Below, one piece after another: positions 51,755 to 60,948 of a stretch of DNA of 64,000 nt. The notes under the pieces were generated by a model that saw nothing but the letters and a program-made list of their open reading frames with translations, was not told the origin of the DNA and did not search any database. The position numbers and the translations under genes were made by a program. The first letter of the stretch is position 1. Each line of letters opens with the position of its first letter. This DNA comes from UMGS1370 sp963557065 (lineage in GTDB: Bacteria > Bacillota > Clostridia > Lachnospirales > Lachnospiraceae): assembly GCA_963557065.1 (NCBI GenBank), contig CAUWCT010000042.1, positions 1 through 64,000 on the forward strand, read 5' to 3'.

Positions 51755-53080
51755 ATGACGTTAGAAGAACAGGAATTTGACCGGCAGATGCAGGAATTAT
51801 TAGCAGAGACTCCTTCCAAAAACAAAAAGGGCAGACGGCCCATGGGAAAAAAGAAAAAGATTCTCATAGGATGCGGGGTGGGAGCAGTTGTTCTGTTTGC
51901 AGGATTTGGTCTGTTCGGTGGAAAAGAACCGGCGCCGCCTATGGTGCAGACCGCCCCCCTTGGGAAAGGGGATATCCAGAACATTTTATCGGTCAGCGGT
52001 CCGGTTTCCGGTACAGACAGTGTAGATGTGGTGTCCAATATTCATGCAGAGATTAAGAGCATAGAAGTCAAAGAAGGAGATAAGGTAACAGAGGGCCAGA
52101 TTCTGGCCAGGATAGATGATGCCGATTTGCAGAAAGAACTGGAAATTGCCCAGAATTCCTATGATCTGGCAGTGGCGCAGAAAGAAGAAAAACTGCGAGA
52201 TACCCAAAACGGATATGCCAAGGCTTTACAGGATTATCAGGCAGCCCAGGCCAACTATGACCGGCAGAGTATTTTGGCTCAGTCAGGCGGGATTTCGGCA
52301 GTTGAACTGGAAAGCGCGGCCAATGCCCTTGCGGATGCCAGGCGGGCAGTGGATGGCTACACTTTGGAAAATGGCCAGGCAGTAACAGACAAATCCTATG
52401 ATCTGGAAATTAAAAATGCCCAGTACAATTTAGACAAGGCCAGAGAAAACCTGGAAGAGGCCACAATTAAAGCGCCTATATCCGGGACCGTAGTAAGAGT
52501 CAACAGTAAAGTAGGGCAGTTTGCAGATAAGCCGGAAGAAAATGAACCGATATTTATCATTGAGAATCTGGATACACTGGAACTGGAGATCAAAATCAGC
52601 GAATATTCTATTGGGAAAGTTCAGACCGGCCAGAAAGCAGAGATTACTGCGGATATTTTAGGAGGAGAGAGCGTAAGCGGAGAAGTGGTTTCCATTTCTC
52701 CAACCGGAGAGGAAAAAGGCGGCGGATCTACAGAGCGGGTGATCCCCACAATCATCCGGGTAATGGACGAGAATACAAAGCTGATTGCGGGAATTACGGC
52801 AAAGGCAGCTATTGTGCTGGAAGAATCAAAAGATACCTGGGTAGTGCCCATATCCGCCCTTCAGACTGCAGCAGATGGAACCACTGCACTGGTAACTGTA
52901 GAAAACGGAGTCTGTCATATGGTACCAGTGACAACCAGAGTGGAAAGCGACATCAGTATTGAGATTTTCCCGGGAGAAGGAGGCGCTCTGACAGAAGGGA
53001 TGAACTACATAATAACTCCGGATGCCTCCCTGACAGAAGGAATGAAAGTGACTGCACTGCCCACAGCCGGTACAGAATAG
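51755..53080 (+). CDS. Membrane-fusion (HlyD/MacA-like) efflux adaptor
   Basis: A 441-residue adaptor. A basic N-terminal segment, one membrane helix (about 34-54), a biotinyl-lipoyl half (IEVKEGDKVTEGQILARID), a helical hairpin (about 125-215), the second lipoyl half (ATIKAPISGTVVRVNSKVGQF) and a beta-barrel. In Gram-positive organisms such proteins join MacB-type ABC permeases to export peptides, antibiotics or glycolipids. AGGAGG is 8 bases before ATG 51755 (a GTG one codon earlier is also open). Confidence 0.9.
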   Translation: MTLEEQEFDRQMQELLAETPSKNKKGRRPMGKKKKILIGCGVGAVVLFAGFGLFGGKEPAPPMVQTAPLGKGDIQNILSVSGPVSGTDSVDVVSNIHAEIKSIEVKEGDKVTEGQILARIDDADLQKELEIAQNSYDLAVAQKEEKLRDTQNGYAKALQDYQAAQANYDRQSILAQSGGISAVELESAANALADARRAVDGYTLENGQAVTDKSYDLEIKNAQYNLDKARENLEEATIKAPISGTVVRVNSKVGQFADKPEENEPIFIIENLDTLELEIKISEYSIGKVQTGQKAEITADILGGESVSGEVVSISPTGEEKGGGSTERVIPTIIRVMDENTKLIAGITAKAAIVLEESKDTWVVPISALQTAADGTTALVTVENGVCHMVPVTTRVESDISIEIFPGEGGALTEGMNYIITPDASLTEGMKVTALPTAGTE

Positions 53081-53089
53081 GGGGCAGTT

Positions 53090-53914
53090 ATGAAGAAAAA
53101 TTGGAAATTGCCCTGGAAAAAGGAACAAGTCCCTTCCTACTTGACAGAAAATATTCAGGAGGACTTAATCCGTCTGGAAAATCTGGTGAAGATTTACGAT
53201 ACCGGGGTGATCAAGGTATTAGGCTTAAAGAAAATTAATCTGACCATTAAACGGGGAGAGTTTGTAGCCATCATGGGACAGTCCGGTTCCGGAAAATCCA
53301 CACTGATGAATATACTGGGCTGTCTGGACAGACCGACTATGGGGCATTACTATTTAGACGGAGTAGATACGGCTGCTTTAAGTCCCAATGAACTTTCGGA
53401 CATCCGAAACCGGAAGATTGGATTTGTGTTTCAGTCATTTAATCTGATTTCCAGAACATCTGCAGTAAAAAATGTAGAAATTCCTATGATTTATGCCAGA
53501 AAGTCCAAAAAAGAGAGACGGCAGAGGGCGTTGGTGCTTTTGGAAAAAGTGGGGCTTGGAAAGAGATTTGAACATATGCCCAATGAACTTTCCGGCGGTC
53601 AGAGACAGAGAGTGGCGATTGCCAGAGCCCTGGCCAATGAACCGCCTCTTATTTTGGCGGATGAACCTACGGGCAATCTGGATACGGCTTCTTCGATTGA
53701 AATTATGGAGATTTTCAGCGAACTTCATAAAGAGGGTGCAACCGTAGTGGTCGTTACCCATGAAGAAAATATTGCGGCTTTTACCCATCGGATTATCCGG
53801 TTTCAGGACGGAAAAGTCGTCAGTGATGAGAAAAATCCAAATCCTACCATTACAGGCCGCGAAAATCATATGGCAGGTCTTTATCACGTCAGCAACAGGG
53901 ATAAGGAGGCTTAA
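53090..53914 (+). CDS. MacB-type ABC transporter ATPase
   Basis: A 274-residue ATPase with a 30-residue N-terminal extension, Walker A GQSGSGKST, Q-loop FVFQSFNLI, signature LSGGQRQRVAIARAL, Walker B LILADEPTGNLD and H-loop VVTHE. The FtsE/LolD/MacB subtype is clear. It starts 10 bp after the adaptor and ends 1 bp before the permease, so the three proteins form one export complex. Confidence 0.95.
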   Translation: MKKNWKLPWKKEQVPSYLTENIQEDLIRLENLVKIYDTGVIKVLGLKKINLTIKRGEFVAIMGQSGSGKSTLMNILGCLDRPTMGHYYLDGVDTAALSPNELSDIRNRKIGFVFQSFNLISRTSAVKNVEIPMIYARKSKKERRQRALVLLEKVGLGKRFEHMPNELSGGQRQRVAIARALANEPPLILADEPTGNLDTASSIEIMEIFSELHKEGATVVVVTHEENIAAFTHRIIRFQDGKVVSDEKNPNPTITGRENHMAGLYHVSNRDKEA

Positions 53915-53915
53915 C

Positions 53916-55127
53916 ATGCTGCTTGAAAATATGTCAATGGCATTTCATGCCATCAAAGCCAATAAAATGCGGGCGTTTCTGACCATGCTTGGAATTATTA
54001 TCGGTATTGGCTCGGTTATTTCCATTGTCTCGATTGGAGATACCATGAGAAGTATGTTTACAGAACTTTACAAAGATGTGGGACTTACGCAGGCTTATAT
54101 ATCCATTGGATATTGGGTGGAGGATGTTCACCAGAGCGATTATTTTACTCTGGATGATCTGGACCGGATCGATGAAGTGTTCGGGGACGAGATTGCCTAT
54201 ATGGACAGCAGCGCTTATGTAAGTTCTAAAGTTCAGGCCGGAAGAATCAATATGGATTTCGACTTTACCGGCATTGATTATAACTATATGGATGTACAGC
54301 CGGTTACTATGGTGGCAGGGCGGTATCTCAATGAAGGGGACATTTTAGGAAGAAAGAAAAATGTGGTAATAGAAGAGCAGAGCGCCATCAAACTGTTCGG
54401 AACAGCTGATGTGGTGGGAAAGACATTTCGCACCACGATTTATGGAAGTACAGATGAATACAACATAGTAGGCGTTTACCGCAAAGAGATGAGTCCCTTT
54501 ATGGCATTGATGATGGGAAGCGGAGGAGATACCGGAAGTGCGTTTATTCCATATACCCTTCTGACCTGGCCCAATGATTATTTTTATTCCTGCCGTGTGT
54601 TTGCAAAAGAAGGAGTAGATTTGCAGAACTTTTTTAACCGCCTGAAAGCTTTTATTGCCAAGATGAAAGGGAGAGCGCCGGAAGATTATTATATGCAGAC
54701 GGCGATCGATGAGATGGCAAGCGTAGACAGTGTGATGGGAGGTGTTTCCGCGGCGGTAGGCGGCATTGCGGCAATCTCTCTTCTGGTAGGCGGCATTGGA
54801 ATTATGAATATTATGCTGGTATCCGTTACAGAAAGAACCAGAGAAATCGGCATCCGAAAAGCGCTGGGAGCCAGGACCAGGGATGTGCTGATCCAGTTTC
54901 TTACAGAATCCGCACTTTTGTCTGCATTTGGAGGGATTTTGGGAGTTGCCCTGTCGGTGGGACTGGTAAGTCTGGGCGGCATGGCGTTTGGAATACCAGT
55001 GGTAGTAAAACCGGGAGTGGTTATTATGGCAGTGTCATTTTCTGCAGTTGTAGGAATCTTTTTTGGCCTGTACCCGGCCTCAAAAGCGGCCAAAGCGGAC
55101 CCGATTGACGCCCTGCGATACGAATAA
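53916..55127 (+). CDS. MacB-type ABC transporter permease
   Basis: A 403-residue permease with a MacB periplasmic-core domain between helix 1 (LTMLGIIIGIGSVISIVSIG) and three C-terminal FtsX-like helices (about 275-395), including ERTREIGIRKALGARTRDVLIQF and PASKAAKADPIDALRYE. AAGGAGG precedes ATG 53916; the frame is open further upstream inside the ATPase gene but that is a shadow. Substrate unknown. Confidence 0.95.
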   Translation: MLLENMSMAFHAIKANKMRAFLTMLGIIIGIGSVISIVSIGDTMRSMFTELYKDVGLTQAYISIGYWVEDVHQSDYFTLDDLDRIDEVFGDEIAYMDSSAYVSSKVQAGRINMDFDFTGIDYNYMDVQPVTMVAGRYLNEGDILGRKKNVVIEEQSAIKLFGTADVVGKTFRTTIYGSTDEYNIVGVYRKEMSPFMALMMGSGGDTGSAFIPYTLLTWPNDYFYSCRVFAKEGVDLQNFFNRLKAFIAKMKGRAPEDYYMQTAIDEMASVDSVMGGVSAAVGGIAAISLLVGGIGIMNIMLVSVTERTREIGIRKALGARTRDVLIQFLTESALLSAFGGILGVALSVGLVSLGGMAFGIPVVVKPGVVIMAVSFSAVVGIFFGLYPASKAAKADPIDALRYE

Positions 55128-55136
55128 ATTAAAAAC

Positions 55137-55190
55137 AAAACCAGTACAGATGGAATCCGCCTATGGATTTGTCTGTACTGGTTTCCTTGT
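55137..55190 (+). terminator. Terminator of the efflux operon
   Basis: AACCAGTACAGA pairs with TCTGTACTGGTT around a 21-base loop, followed by T-rich sequence. Confidence 0.85.
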
Positions 55191-55299
55191 TTCTATCTGA
55201 AATTGCAAAAAAAGAGTAAAAATTTATTCAGATGGACTCGCCAATATCTGATAATTGTGGTATACTAAATTGATATCTTATGGATAGAGAGGCAAAGTT

Positions 55300-55725
55300 A
55301 TGCTGAATGAAGAAAAAATCAGATTGATGACAGAAATCGCAATGTTTGAGAAAAAAAAGGGAAAAAGCGTATTTCCTTACCATAAGTATTTTAAAAGCGA
55401 TTATATCGGAAGCCGCATTACGAGGAGTTTTTTTAATTATACGCTGTGTGCCCTTATGTGCCTGCTGATTTGGGGACTTTACAATTTAGACAAAATCCTC
55501 AATACCATGGATTTTTATGAACTTATCAGGCAGGGAGAGACTCTGATTGCAGTGTATCTGGCCGGACTGATCCTGTATCTGGGAGTAACGGCAGCCATTG
55601 CAGCTGTCCGCTATCAAAATGCCTCCAAAGGGATGAAGGAGTATGCGGCAAAACTCAGACGCCTGGCAAAGCGTTATGAATTTCAGAGCAAGACAAAAGA
55701 AATTAAGGAGGGCTCAAGGTTATGA
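55300..55725 (+). CDS. Hypothetical two-span membrane protein
   Basis: A 141-residue protein with a charged N-terminus, membrane helices at about 45-65 and 83-105, and a basic C-terminal helix (AAKLRRLAKRYEFQSKTK). No family recognised. An extended -10 TGGTATACT lies near 55257-55265. It overlaps the next gene by four bases and leads the cdaA operon. Confidence 0.7.
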   Translation: MLNEEKIRLMTEIAMFEKKKGKSVFPYHKYFKSDYIGSRITRSFFNYTLCALMCLLIWGLYNLDKILNTMDFYELIRQGETLIAVYLAGLILYLGVTAAIAAVRYQNASKGMKEYAAKLRRLAKRYEFQSKTKEIKEGSRL

Positions 55726-56660
55726 TGGGGCTGCTTGTACTAAAGGAACGATTAAAAGTGTTTTATGGAAAATACGACATGTATATTAATCCGCTGTTTC
55801 ATTTTGTCTTTGGCTTTTCGGCAGTATTGATTTTAAATGCAAATCTGGGATTTATGACAAAGCTGGCCACTCCGGTTACGGCATTCGTCATGGGACTTAT
55901 CTGTTCCTTTCTGCCGTACAGTGTGATTTCGCTGCTGATTACAATGCTGATGCTGATTCATTTATTTAGCGCATCTATGGAAATCGCGCTGGTAGTAGGA
56001 ATACTGGTTTTTATTGTTATTTTGCTTTATTGCGGTCTGCAGCCGGGCAACAGCTTTTTGCTGGTGCTGACGCCTATGATGTTTTTTCTCAAAATCCCCT
56101 ATGTCCTTCCGCTTTTAGTAGGACTTACAGGAAGTTTAAGCGCAGTAATTCCGGTTTCTATTGGAGTGTTTATGTATTACATTTTAGTGTATATCAATCA
56201 AAATGTAGGAGCGCTGACCGGAACAGCGGCAGCGGCGGATATTACCCAGAAATACCTCCAGCTGATTAAAAGTATGCTGTCCAACCAGACTGCAGTTGTG
56301 ATGATTGCTGCGTTTGCATTGTGTATCATGGTGGTGTACATGATAAAGAGGCTTTCCGTAGATTATGCCTGGTATCTGGCCATTGCAGCAGGACTGATCA
56401 TCCAGTTGGCGGTCATTTTTATGGGGGATATTCTGTTTTCCATCACAGTGCCTATGGGAACGCTGGTAATCGGAATGCTGGTTTCTGCACTGGTGGCTCT
56501 GATTTACACATTTTTTGCATTTGCAGTGGATTACAGCCGGACAGAGTACCTTCAATATGAGGATGACGATTATTACTATTACGTAAAAGCAGTGCCGAAG
56601 ATTGCTGTGACGGCGCCGGATGTAAAAGTTGAAAGGATTAACAGCAGAAGAAAAGGATAG
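55722..56660 (+). CDS. Hypothetical polytopic membrane protein upstream of cdaA
   Basis: A 312-residue protein with about eight membrane helices and a cytoplasmic C-terminal tail rich in Tyr, Asp and Lys (EDDDYYYYVK). It has no motif I can name. The ATGA overlap with the gene before and 41 bp to cdaA indicate one operon, so a role linked to c-di-AMP or the envelope is possible but unproven. Confidence 0.7.
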   Translation: MMGLLVLKERLKVFYGKYDMYINPLFHFVFGFSAVLILNANLGFMTKLATPVTAFVMGLICSFLPYSVISLLITMLMLIHLFSASMEIALVVGILVFIVILLYCGLQPGNSFLLVLTPMMFFLKIPYVLPLLVGLTGSLSAVIPVSIGVFMYYILVYINQNVGALTGTAAAADITQKYLQLIKSMLSNQTAVVMIAAFALCIMVVYMIKRLSVDYAWYLAIAAGLIIQLAVIFMGDILFSITVPMGTLVIGMLVSALVALIYTFFAFAVDYSRTEYLQYEDDDYYYYVKAVPKIAVTAPDVKVERINSRRKG

Positions 56661-56701
56661 AATAAGCCGCAGAAGTTCAGAAAAGGAGGTGCTGTATTAA
56701 G

Positions 56702-57580
56702 ATGGCAGATTTGTTAAACGGTTTATATAGCTGGATTACCTTTTTACCAAGAATGACCTTTGCGAATCTGATAGAAATTATAATACTTTCCGTTCTGATT
56801 TATGAAATATTGGTCTGGATCAAAAATACAAGAGCCTGGGTGCTGTTAAAGGGTCTTGTCGTGATTCTGGGTTTTGCACTGTTTGCAGAATTATTTAAGC
56901 TGAATACAATTTTGTGGATTTTGGAAAAATCCCTTACGGTTGCGGTAACAGCGCTGATTATTATCTTTCAGCCAGAACTTCGGAAAGCTCTGGAGCAGCT
57001 TGGCAGCCGGAATCTGCTGAATAATCTTTTATCGATTGATGATAAAAAGATGGAACAGGGTTTTTCTGACAAAACCATTAACGAACTGGTAAAAGCTACT
57101 TTTGAGATGGCCAAAGTAAAGACAGGTGCTCTGATGGTAATCAGCCGCAGTGTTCCTTTAAAAGAAATTGAGAGAACCGGCATTGAGGTGGACGGACTTG
57201 TGACCAGTCAGCTTTTAATTAATATTTTTGAACACAATACGCCTCTTCATGACGGCGCAGTGGTAATTCAGGGTAATCGGGTAACGGCAGCTACCTGCTA
57301 TCTGCCCCTGTCTGACAATATGAATATCAGCAAAGATTTAGGCACCAGACACAGGGCGGCAGTGGGGATCAGTGAGACGACGGATGCACTGACCATTGTA
57401 GTGTCAGAGGAAACGGGAAGAGTTTCAGTAGCTCAGGGTGGAAAACTGGAAAAAATCAGCAGCGCCGACCATTTGAGGAGTGTGCTGCGCGCTACGAATG
57501 GCGAGGAGAAAGAAGCTCCGCTGAACAGGTTTAAGATTTGGAAGGGAAGGCTGAAAAATGAAAGAACGGTTAAAGAGTAA
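56702..57580 (+). CDS. cdaA: Diadenylate cyclase CdaA
   Basis: A 292-residue membrane cyclase that makes c-di-AMP from two ATP. Three N-terminal helices (about 20-95) precede the DAC domain with the DGA motif (LHDGAVVIQ) and the RHR motif (GTRHRAAVG). c-di-AMP controls potassium, osmolyte and wall homeostasis. AAGGAGG is present upstream. It overlaps cdaR by 23 bp, a widely conserved pairing. Confidence 0.97.
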   Translation: MADLLNGLYSWITFLPRMTFANLIEIIILSVLIYEILVWIKNTRAWVLLKGLVVILGFALFAELFKLNTILWILEKSLTVAVTALIIIFQPELRKALEQLGSRNLLNNLLSIDDKKMEQGFSDKTINELVKATFEMAKVKTGALMVISRSVPLKEIERTGIEVDGLVTSQLLINIFEHNTPLHDGAVVIQGNRVTAATCYLPLSDNMNISKDLGTRHRAAVGISETTDALTIVVSEETGRVSVAQGGKLEKISSADHLRSVLRATNGEEKEAPLNRFKIWKGRLKNERTVKE

Positions 57581-58916
57581 TCTGGGCCTGAAAGTTCTGT
57601 CTGTTTTCCTTGCGTTTTTTGTATGGCTGCTGGTTATCAATGTTTCCGATCCCAGGCAAAGCGATGAAAGAACGGTCCAGCTTGAAATTATCAATGAAGA
57701 GGTTCTGACAGACGCAGGACTTACGTATGAACTGGCAGAAAAAGGCAGTGTGACCATTGATTATACAGTTCATATGCGTGACAGTTCTCAGATACAGGCT
57801 TCGGATTTCAGGGCCTATATTGACCTGGCTGACTGCAATGTGCTGGGAGCAGTGCCGGTTCGCCTGGAAGTATTAAATAACAAAGACAGAGTAATGAATG
57901 TACAGGCCAATCCAAGTGTTGTCCATGTGGAGACAGAACCTCTTCAGAAAAAAGAATTTCCGCTGAAGGTGGACATTCAGGGGGAGGCAGCCGGTGGATA
58001 TGAAGTAAACGGCTATACAACCGACTGTGACAGTGTGTGGGTAAGCGGACCTGAATCTTTGGTAGGTCAGATTACAGCAGTTGGAATTGAAATAGAAGCA
58101 GATGGGGCGGAGGGTGATCTTTCAGGAATCGCTACCCCGATTCTCTATGATGCCAATGGCAATCCTCTGAATCTGGGAGAGAGGGTAAGCATGGATCAGA
58201 CCGAGATTGCTTATACGGTGCAGGTACTGAAGGTCCGTCAGTTGGCTCTGGATTTTGAAGTGGGCGGAAATGTGGCAGAAGGATACCGCTTTACAGGCAT
58301 TGAGTGCGATGCAAAGACGATTTCGGTAGTAGGACTGCGTTCACAGCTTGCTTCCATTACCAATGTAACCATTCCGGCATCTGTTCTGAGCGTGGACGGT
58401 CTGACAGAAGGAAAGACAGTAGAAGTAGATGTAAGCCAGTATCTGCCTGAAGGCGTCCGCATGGTAACAGATACGGGAGATACTACTATCCATGTGCGTC
58501 TGGAAGTAGAAAAGCTTGCATCCAGGACCTATAGCGTTCCTGCAAAGGACATTGCGCTTATCGGCAATAAGACTCCATACAAATATACATTTACACCGGA
58601 AGAAATGATTGTGACGGTACAGGGACTGGAAGAGGATCTGAACAGCTTTTCTGAAAGCGATATCCATGCGTCTTTGGATGTTTCCAGAATGGAACCTGGC
58701 GAGTATCCGGCAATCATTGCATTTGAGGAATTAAAGCATGGATATGAGATATTGGATTACAGTCCGATGAATCTGACTGTAACGGATGAATCCGAGACAG
58801 CAGGACCCGGAGAAAACCTGGGGACAGGAACGTCAGAAGAGTCCAAAGAATCCGAGAGCCAGACCGAAGGGGAAAAAGAGACAGAAGAAAGTTCTGTTTC
58901 CGGACATGATAATTAA
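57558..58916 (+). CDS. cdaR: CdaA regulatory protein CdaR (YbbR-like)
   Basis: A 452-residue protein with one N-terminal membrane helix (about 10-28) and four successive YbbR repeats outside the membrane (about 35-400), ending in a long Glu/Ser/Thr-rich tail. CdaR binds and tunes CdaA. The tail (from about residue 410) is low-complexity. It precedes ptsH by 14 bp, without a terminator. Confidence 0.93.
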   Translation: MKERLKSNLGLKVLSVFLAFFVWLLVINVSDPRQSDERTVQLEIINEEVLTDAGLTYELAEKGSVTIDYTVHMRDSSQIQASDFRAYIDLADCNVLGAVPVRLEVLNNKDRVMNVQANPSVVHVETEPLQKKEFPLKVDIQGEAAGGYEVNGYTTDCDSVWVSGPESLVGQITAVGIEIEADGAEGDLSGIATPILYDANGNPLNLGERVSMDQTEIAYTVQVLKVRQLALDFEVGGNVAEGYRFTGIECDAKTISVVGLRSQLASITNVTIPASVLSVDGLTEGKTVEVDVSQYLPEGVRMVTDTGDTTIHVRLEVEKLASRTYSVPAKDIALIGNKTPYKYTFTPEEMIVTVQGLEEDLNSFSESDIHASLDVSRMEPGEYPAIIAFEELKHGYEILDYSPMNLTVTDESETAGPGENLGTGTSEESKESESQTEGEKETEESSVSGHDN

Positions 58917-58930
58917 TCAGGGAGATTTAT

Positions 58931-59194
58931 ATGGTAAAGGCAAAAACTGTGATAAAAAATCCGACAGGACTTCATTTGCGCCCGGCAGGAATTTTGTGCA
59001 AGGAAGCGCTGAGATTTCAGTCTTCTATTCATTTTCAGTTCCGCAATTCTTTAAATAATGCCAAAAGTGTATTAAGCGTGCTGGGCGCTTGTGTAAAAAG
59101 CGGGGATGAAATCGAATTTATCTGTGAAGGAGCAGATGAAGAGGAAGCTTTGGCAGCTATGTTAAAGGCCGTAGAAGACGGCTTGGGAGAATAG
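58931..59194 (+). CDS. ptsH: Phosphocarrier protein HPr
   Basis: An 87-residue PTS phosphocarrier. His15 in NPTGLHLRPAG accepts phosphate from enzyme I and passes it to sugar-specific EIIA proteins; Ser46 in NNAKSVLSV is the regulatory site phosphorylated by HPr kinase. GGGAG lies before the ATG. It is 38 bp upstream of ptsI. Confidence 0.96.
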   Translation: MVKAKTVIKNPTGLHLRPAGILCKEALRFQSSIHFQFRNSLNNAKSVLSVLGACVKSGDEIEFICEGADEEEALAAMLKAVEDGLGE

Positions 59195-59232
59195 AAAAAA
59201 CCAGGAAACAGTTTAAGGAGGTAACAGGTGTT

Positions 59233-60945
59233 ATGTATCATGGAACAGGTGCATCAGCAGGAATCGGCATTGGAAAGGCAGCAATAGTAGAAGATGTGCA
59301 GTTAGTGATTAAAAAGGAGACGGTTTCCGATCCGCAGGCAGAAATAGAACGTTTTAAGGCGGCTTTGGAACAGAGTGTGAAAGAGACAGGAGAACTGGCG
59401 GCTGACCTTGCTACCCGCGTCGGAGAGAAAGAGGCAGAGATTCTAAACGGCCATTTAATGCTGCTGTCCGATCCGATGCTGACTGGCGAAATCGAAACTA
59501 CGATTGGCAATGAAAGGGTAAACAGCGAATATGCCATTGAGCAGGTCTGCAATACCTATGCAGATATGTTTGCTTCTATGGGAGACGAACTGATGCAGCA
59601 GAGGGCAACGGACATGAGAGACATCAAAACCCGTATGCAGAAAGTTCTCATGGGTGCAGAATCTGTTGATATTGCGTCTCTGCCAACAGGGACAGTGATT
59701 GTGGCAAAGGATTTGACGCCTTCTATGACAGCAGGGATTAATCCCCGGAATGTAGTCGGGATTGTAACCGAATTGGGAGGAAGAACCTCTCACAGCGCAA
59801 TCCTTGCAAGAGCGCTGGAAATTCCGGCTGTAGTGGCAGTAACCAACTTTCTGGATCAGGTGAAAAACGGAGATGAAATCGTTTTAGACGGATCAGAAGG
59901 AGATGTATATGTAAATCCGCAAACAGAGGTCAGGGCAGAGTATGAGTCCAGACAGGAGGCATTTTTAAAAGAAAAGAAGGAATTGGAGCAGTATATTGGG
60001 AAACCGACTGTTACCAGGGACGGAATTTCAGTTGAACTGGTTGCCAATATTGGAAAACCGGAAGACATCGACAAGGTTCTTCAGTATGACGGTGAGGGAG
60101 TCGGTCTGTTCCGTACAGAATTTTTATTTATGGACCGTAACTCCATGCCCACAGAGGACGAGCAGTTTGAGGCATATAAAAAGGCAGCAGTTGCCATGAA
60201 TGGGAAACCGGTGATTATTCGGACTCTGGACATTGGGGGCGATAAGGAAATCCCATATATGGGACTGGAGAAAGATGAAAATCCATTTCTGGGATACCGG
60301 GCAGTCCGTTTCTGTCTGGACAGAAAAGAGGATATTTACAGACCGCAGCTGCGTGCTCTGCTGCGCGCCAGCGCTTTTGGAAACATTAAGATTATGGTTC
60401 CTTTAGTGACTTGTATTGAGGAACTCAGAGAAGTGAAGGCGCTTGTAGCAGATTTAAAGAAAGAACTGGAAGAAGCCGGCATTGCTTACAAGAAGGACAT
60501 TCAGGTGGGAATCATGGTAGAGACCGCAGCGGCATCCCTGATGGCAGATGTTTTTGCGAAAGAGGCGGATTTCTTCAGTATTGGCACCAACGACCTGACA
60601 CAGTATACCATGTCGGTAGACAGAGGAAATGACAAAGTTTCCTACCTGTATTCCCCATTAAATCCGGCAGTTCTGCGCAGCATTAAGAGAATCATTACCT
60701 GCGGACGGGAAGCCGGGATCATGGTGGGAATGTGTGGAGAGGCAGCCAGTGATCCTCTGCTGATTCCGCTTTTACTGGCATTTGGTTTAAATGAATTCAG
60801 TATGAGCGCATCCGCTATTTTAAAATCCAGAAAGCTGATTACCGGTTACAGCGTAGACGAACTTCAGGCAGTTGCCGATCAGGCCATGAGTTTTGCTACT
60901 GAAAAAGAAGTAGCAGAATTTATGAAACAATTTGTGGAGCAGTAA
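59233..60945 (+). CDS. ptsI: PTS enzyme I
   Basis: A 570-residue phosphoenolpyruvate-protein phosphotransferase. The phosphohistidine is His187 in GGRTSHSAILAR; the PEP-binding TIM barrel follows, with DGEGVGLFRTEFLFMDR and SIGTNDLTQYTM. It starts the sugar phosphotransfer relay. AAGGAGG lies upstream with a longer-than-usual gap (about 12 bases). It ends 3 bp before the polymerase gene. Confidence 0.97.
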   Translation: MYHGTGASAGIGIGKAAIVEDVQLVIKKETVSDPQAEIERFKAALEQSVKETGELAADLATRVGEKEAEILNGHLMLLSDPMLTGEIETTIGNERVNSEYAIEQVCNTYADMFASMGDELMQQRATDMRDIKTRMQKVLMGAESVDIASLPTGTVIVAKDLTPSMTAGINPRNVVGIVTELGGRTSHSAILARALEIPAVVAVTNFLDQVKNGDEIVLDGSEGDVYVNPQTEVRAEYESRQEAFLKEKKELEQYIGKPTVTRDGISVELVANIGKPEDIDKVLQYDGEGVGLFRTEFLFMDRNSMPTEDEQFEAYKKAAVAMNGKPVIIRTLDIGGDKEIPYMGLEKDENPFLGYRAVRFCLDRKEDIYRPQLRALLRASAFGNIKIMVPLVTCIEELREVKALVADLKKELEEAGIAYKKDIQVGIMVETAAASLMADVFAKEADFFSIGTNDLTQYTMSVDRGNDKVSYLYSPLNPAVLRSIKRIITCGREAGIMVGMCGEAASDPLLIPLLLAFGLNEFSMSASAILKSRKLITGYSVDELQAVADQAMSFATEKEVAEFMKQFVEQ

Positions 60946-60948
60946 CCT

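Noticed and set aside
53760..53915. N-terminal extension of the MacB permease frame
   Set aside because: It lies inside the ATPase coding region; AAGGAGG before ATG 53916 and the family start fix the true N-terminus.
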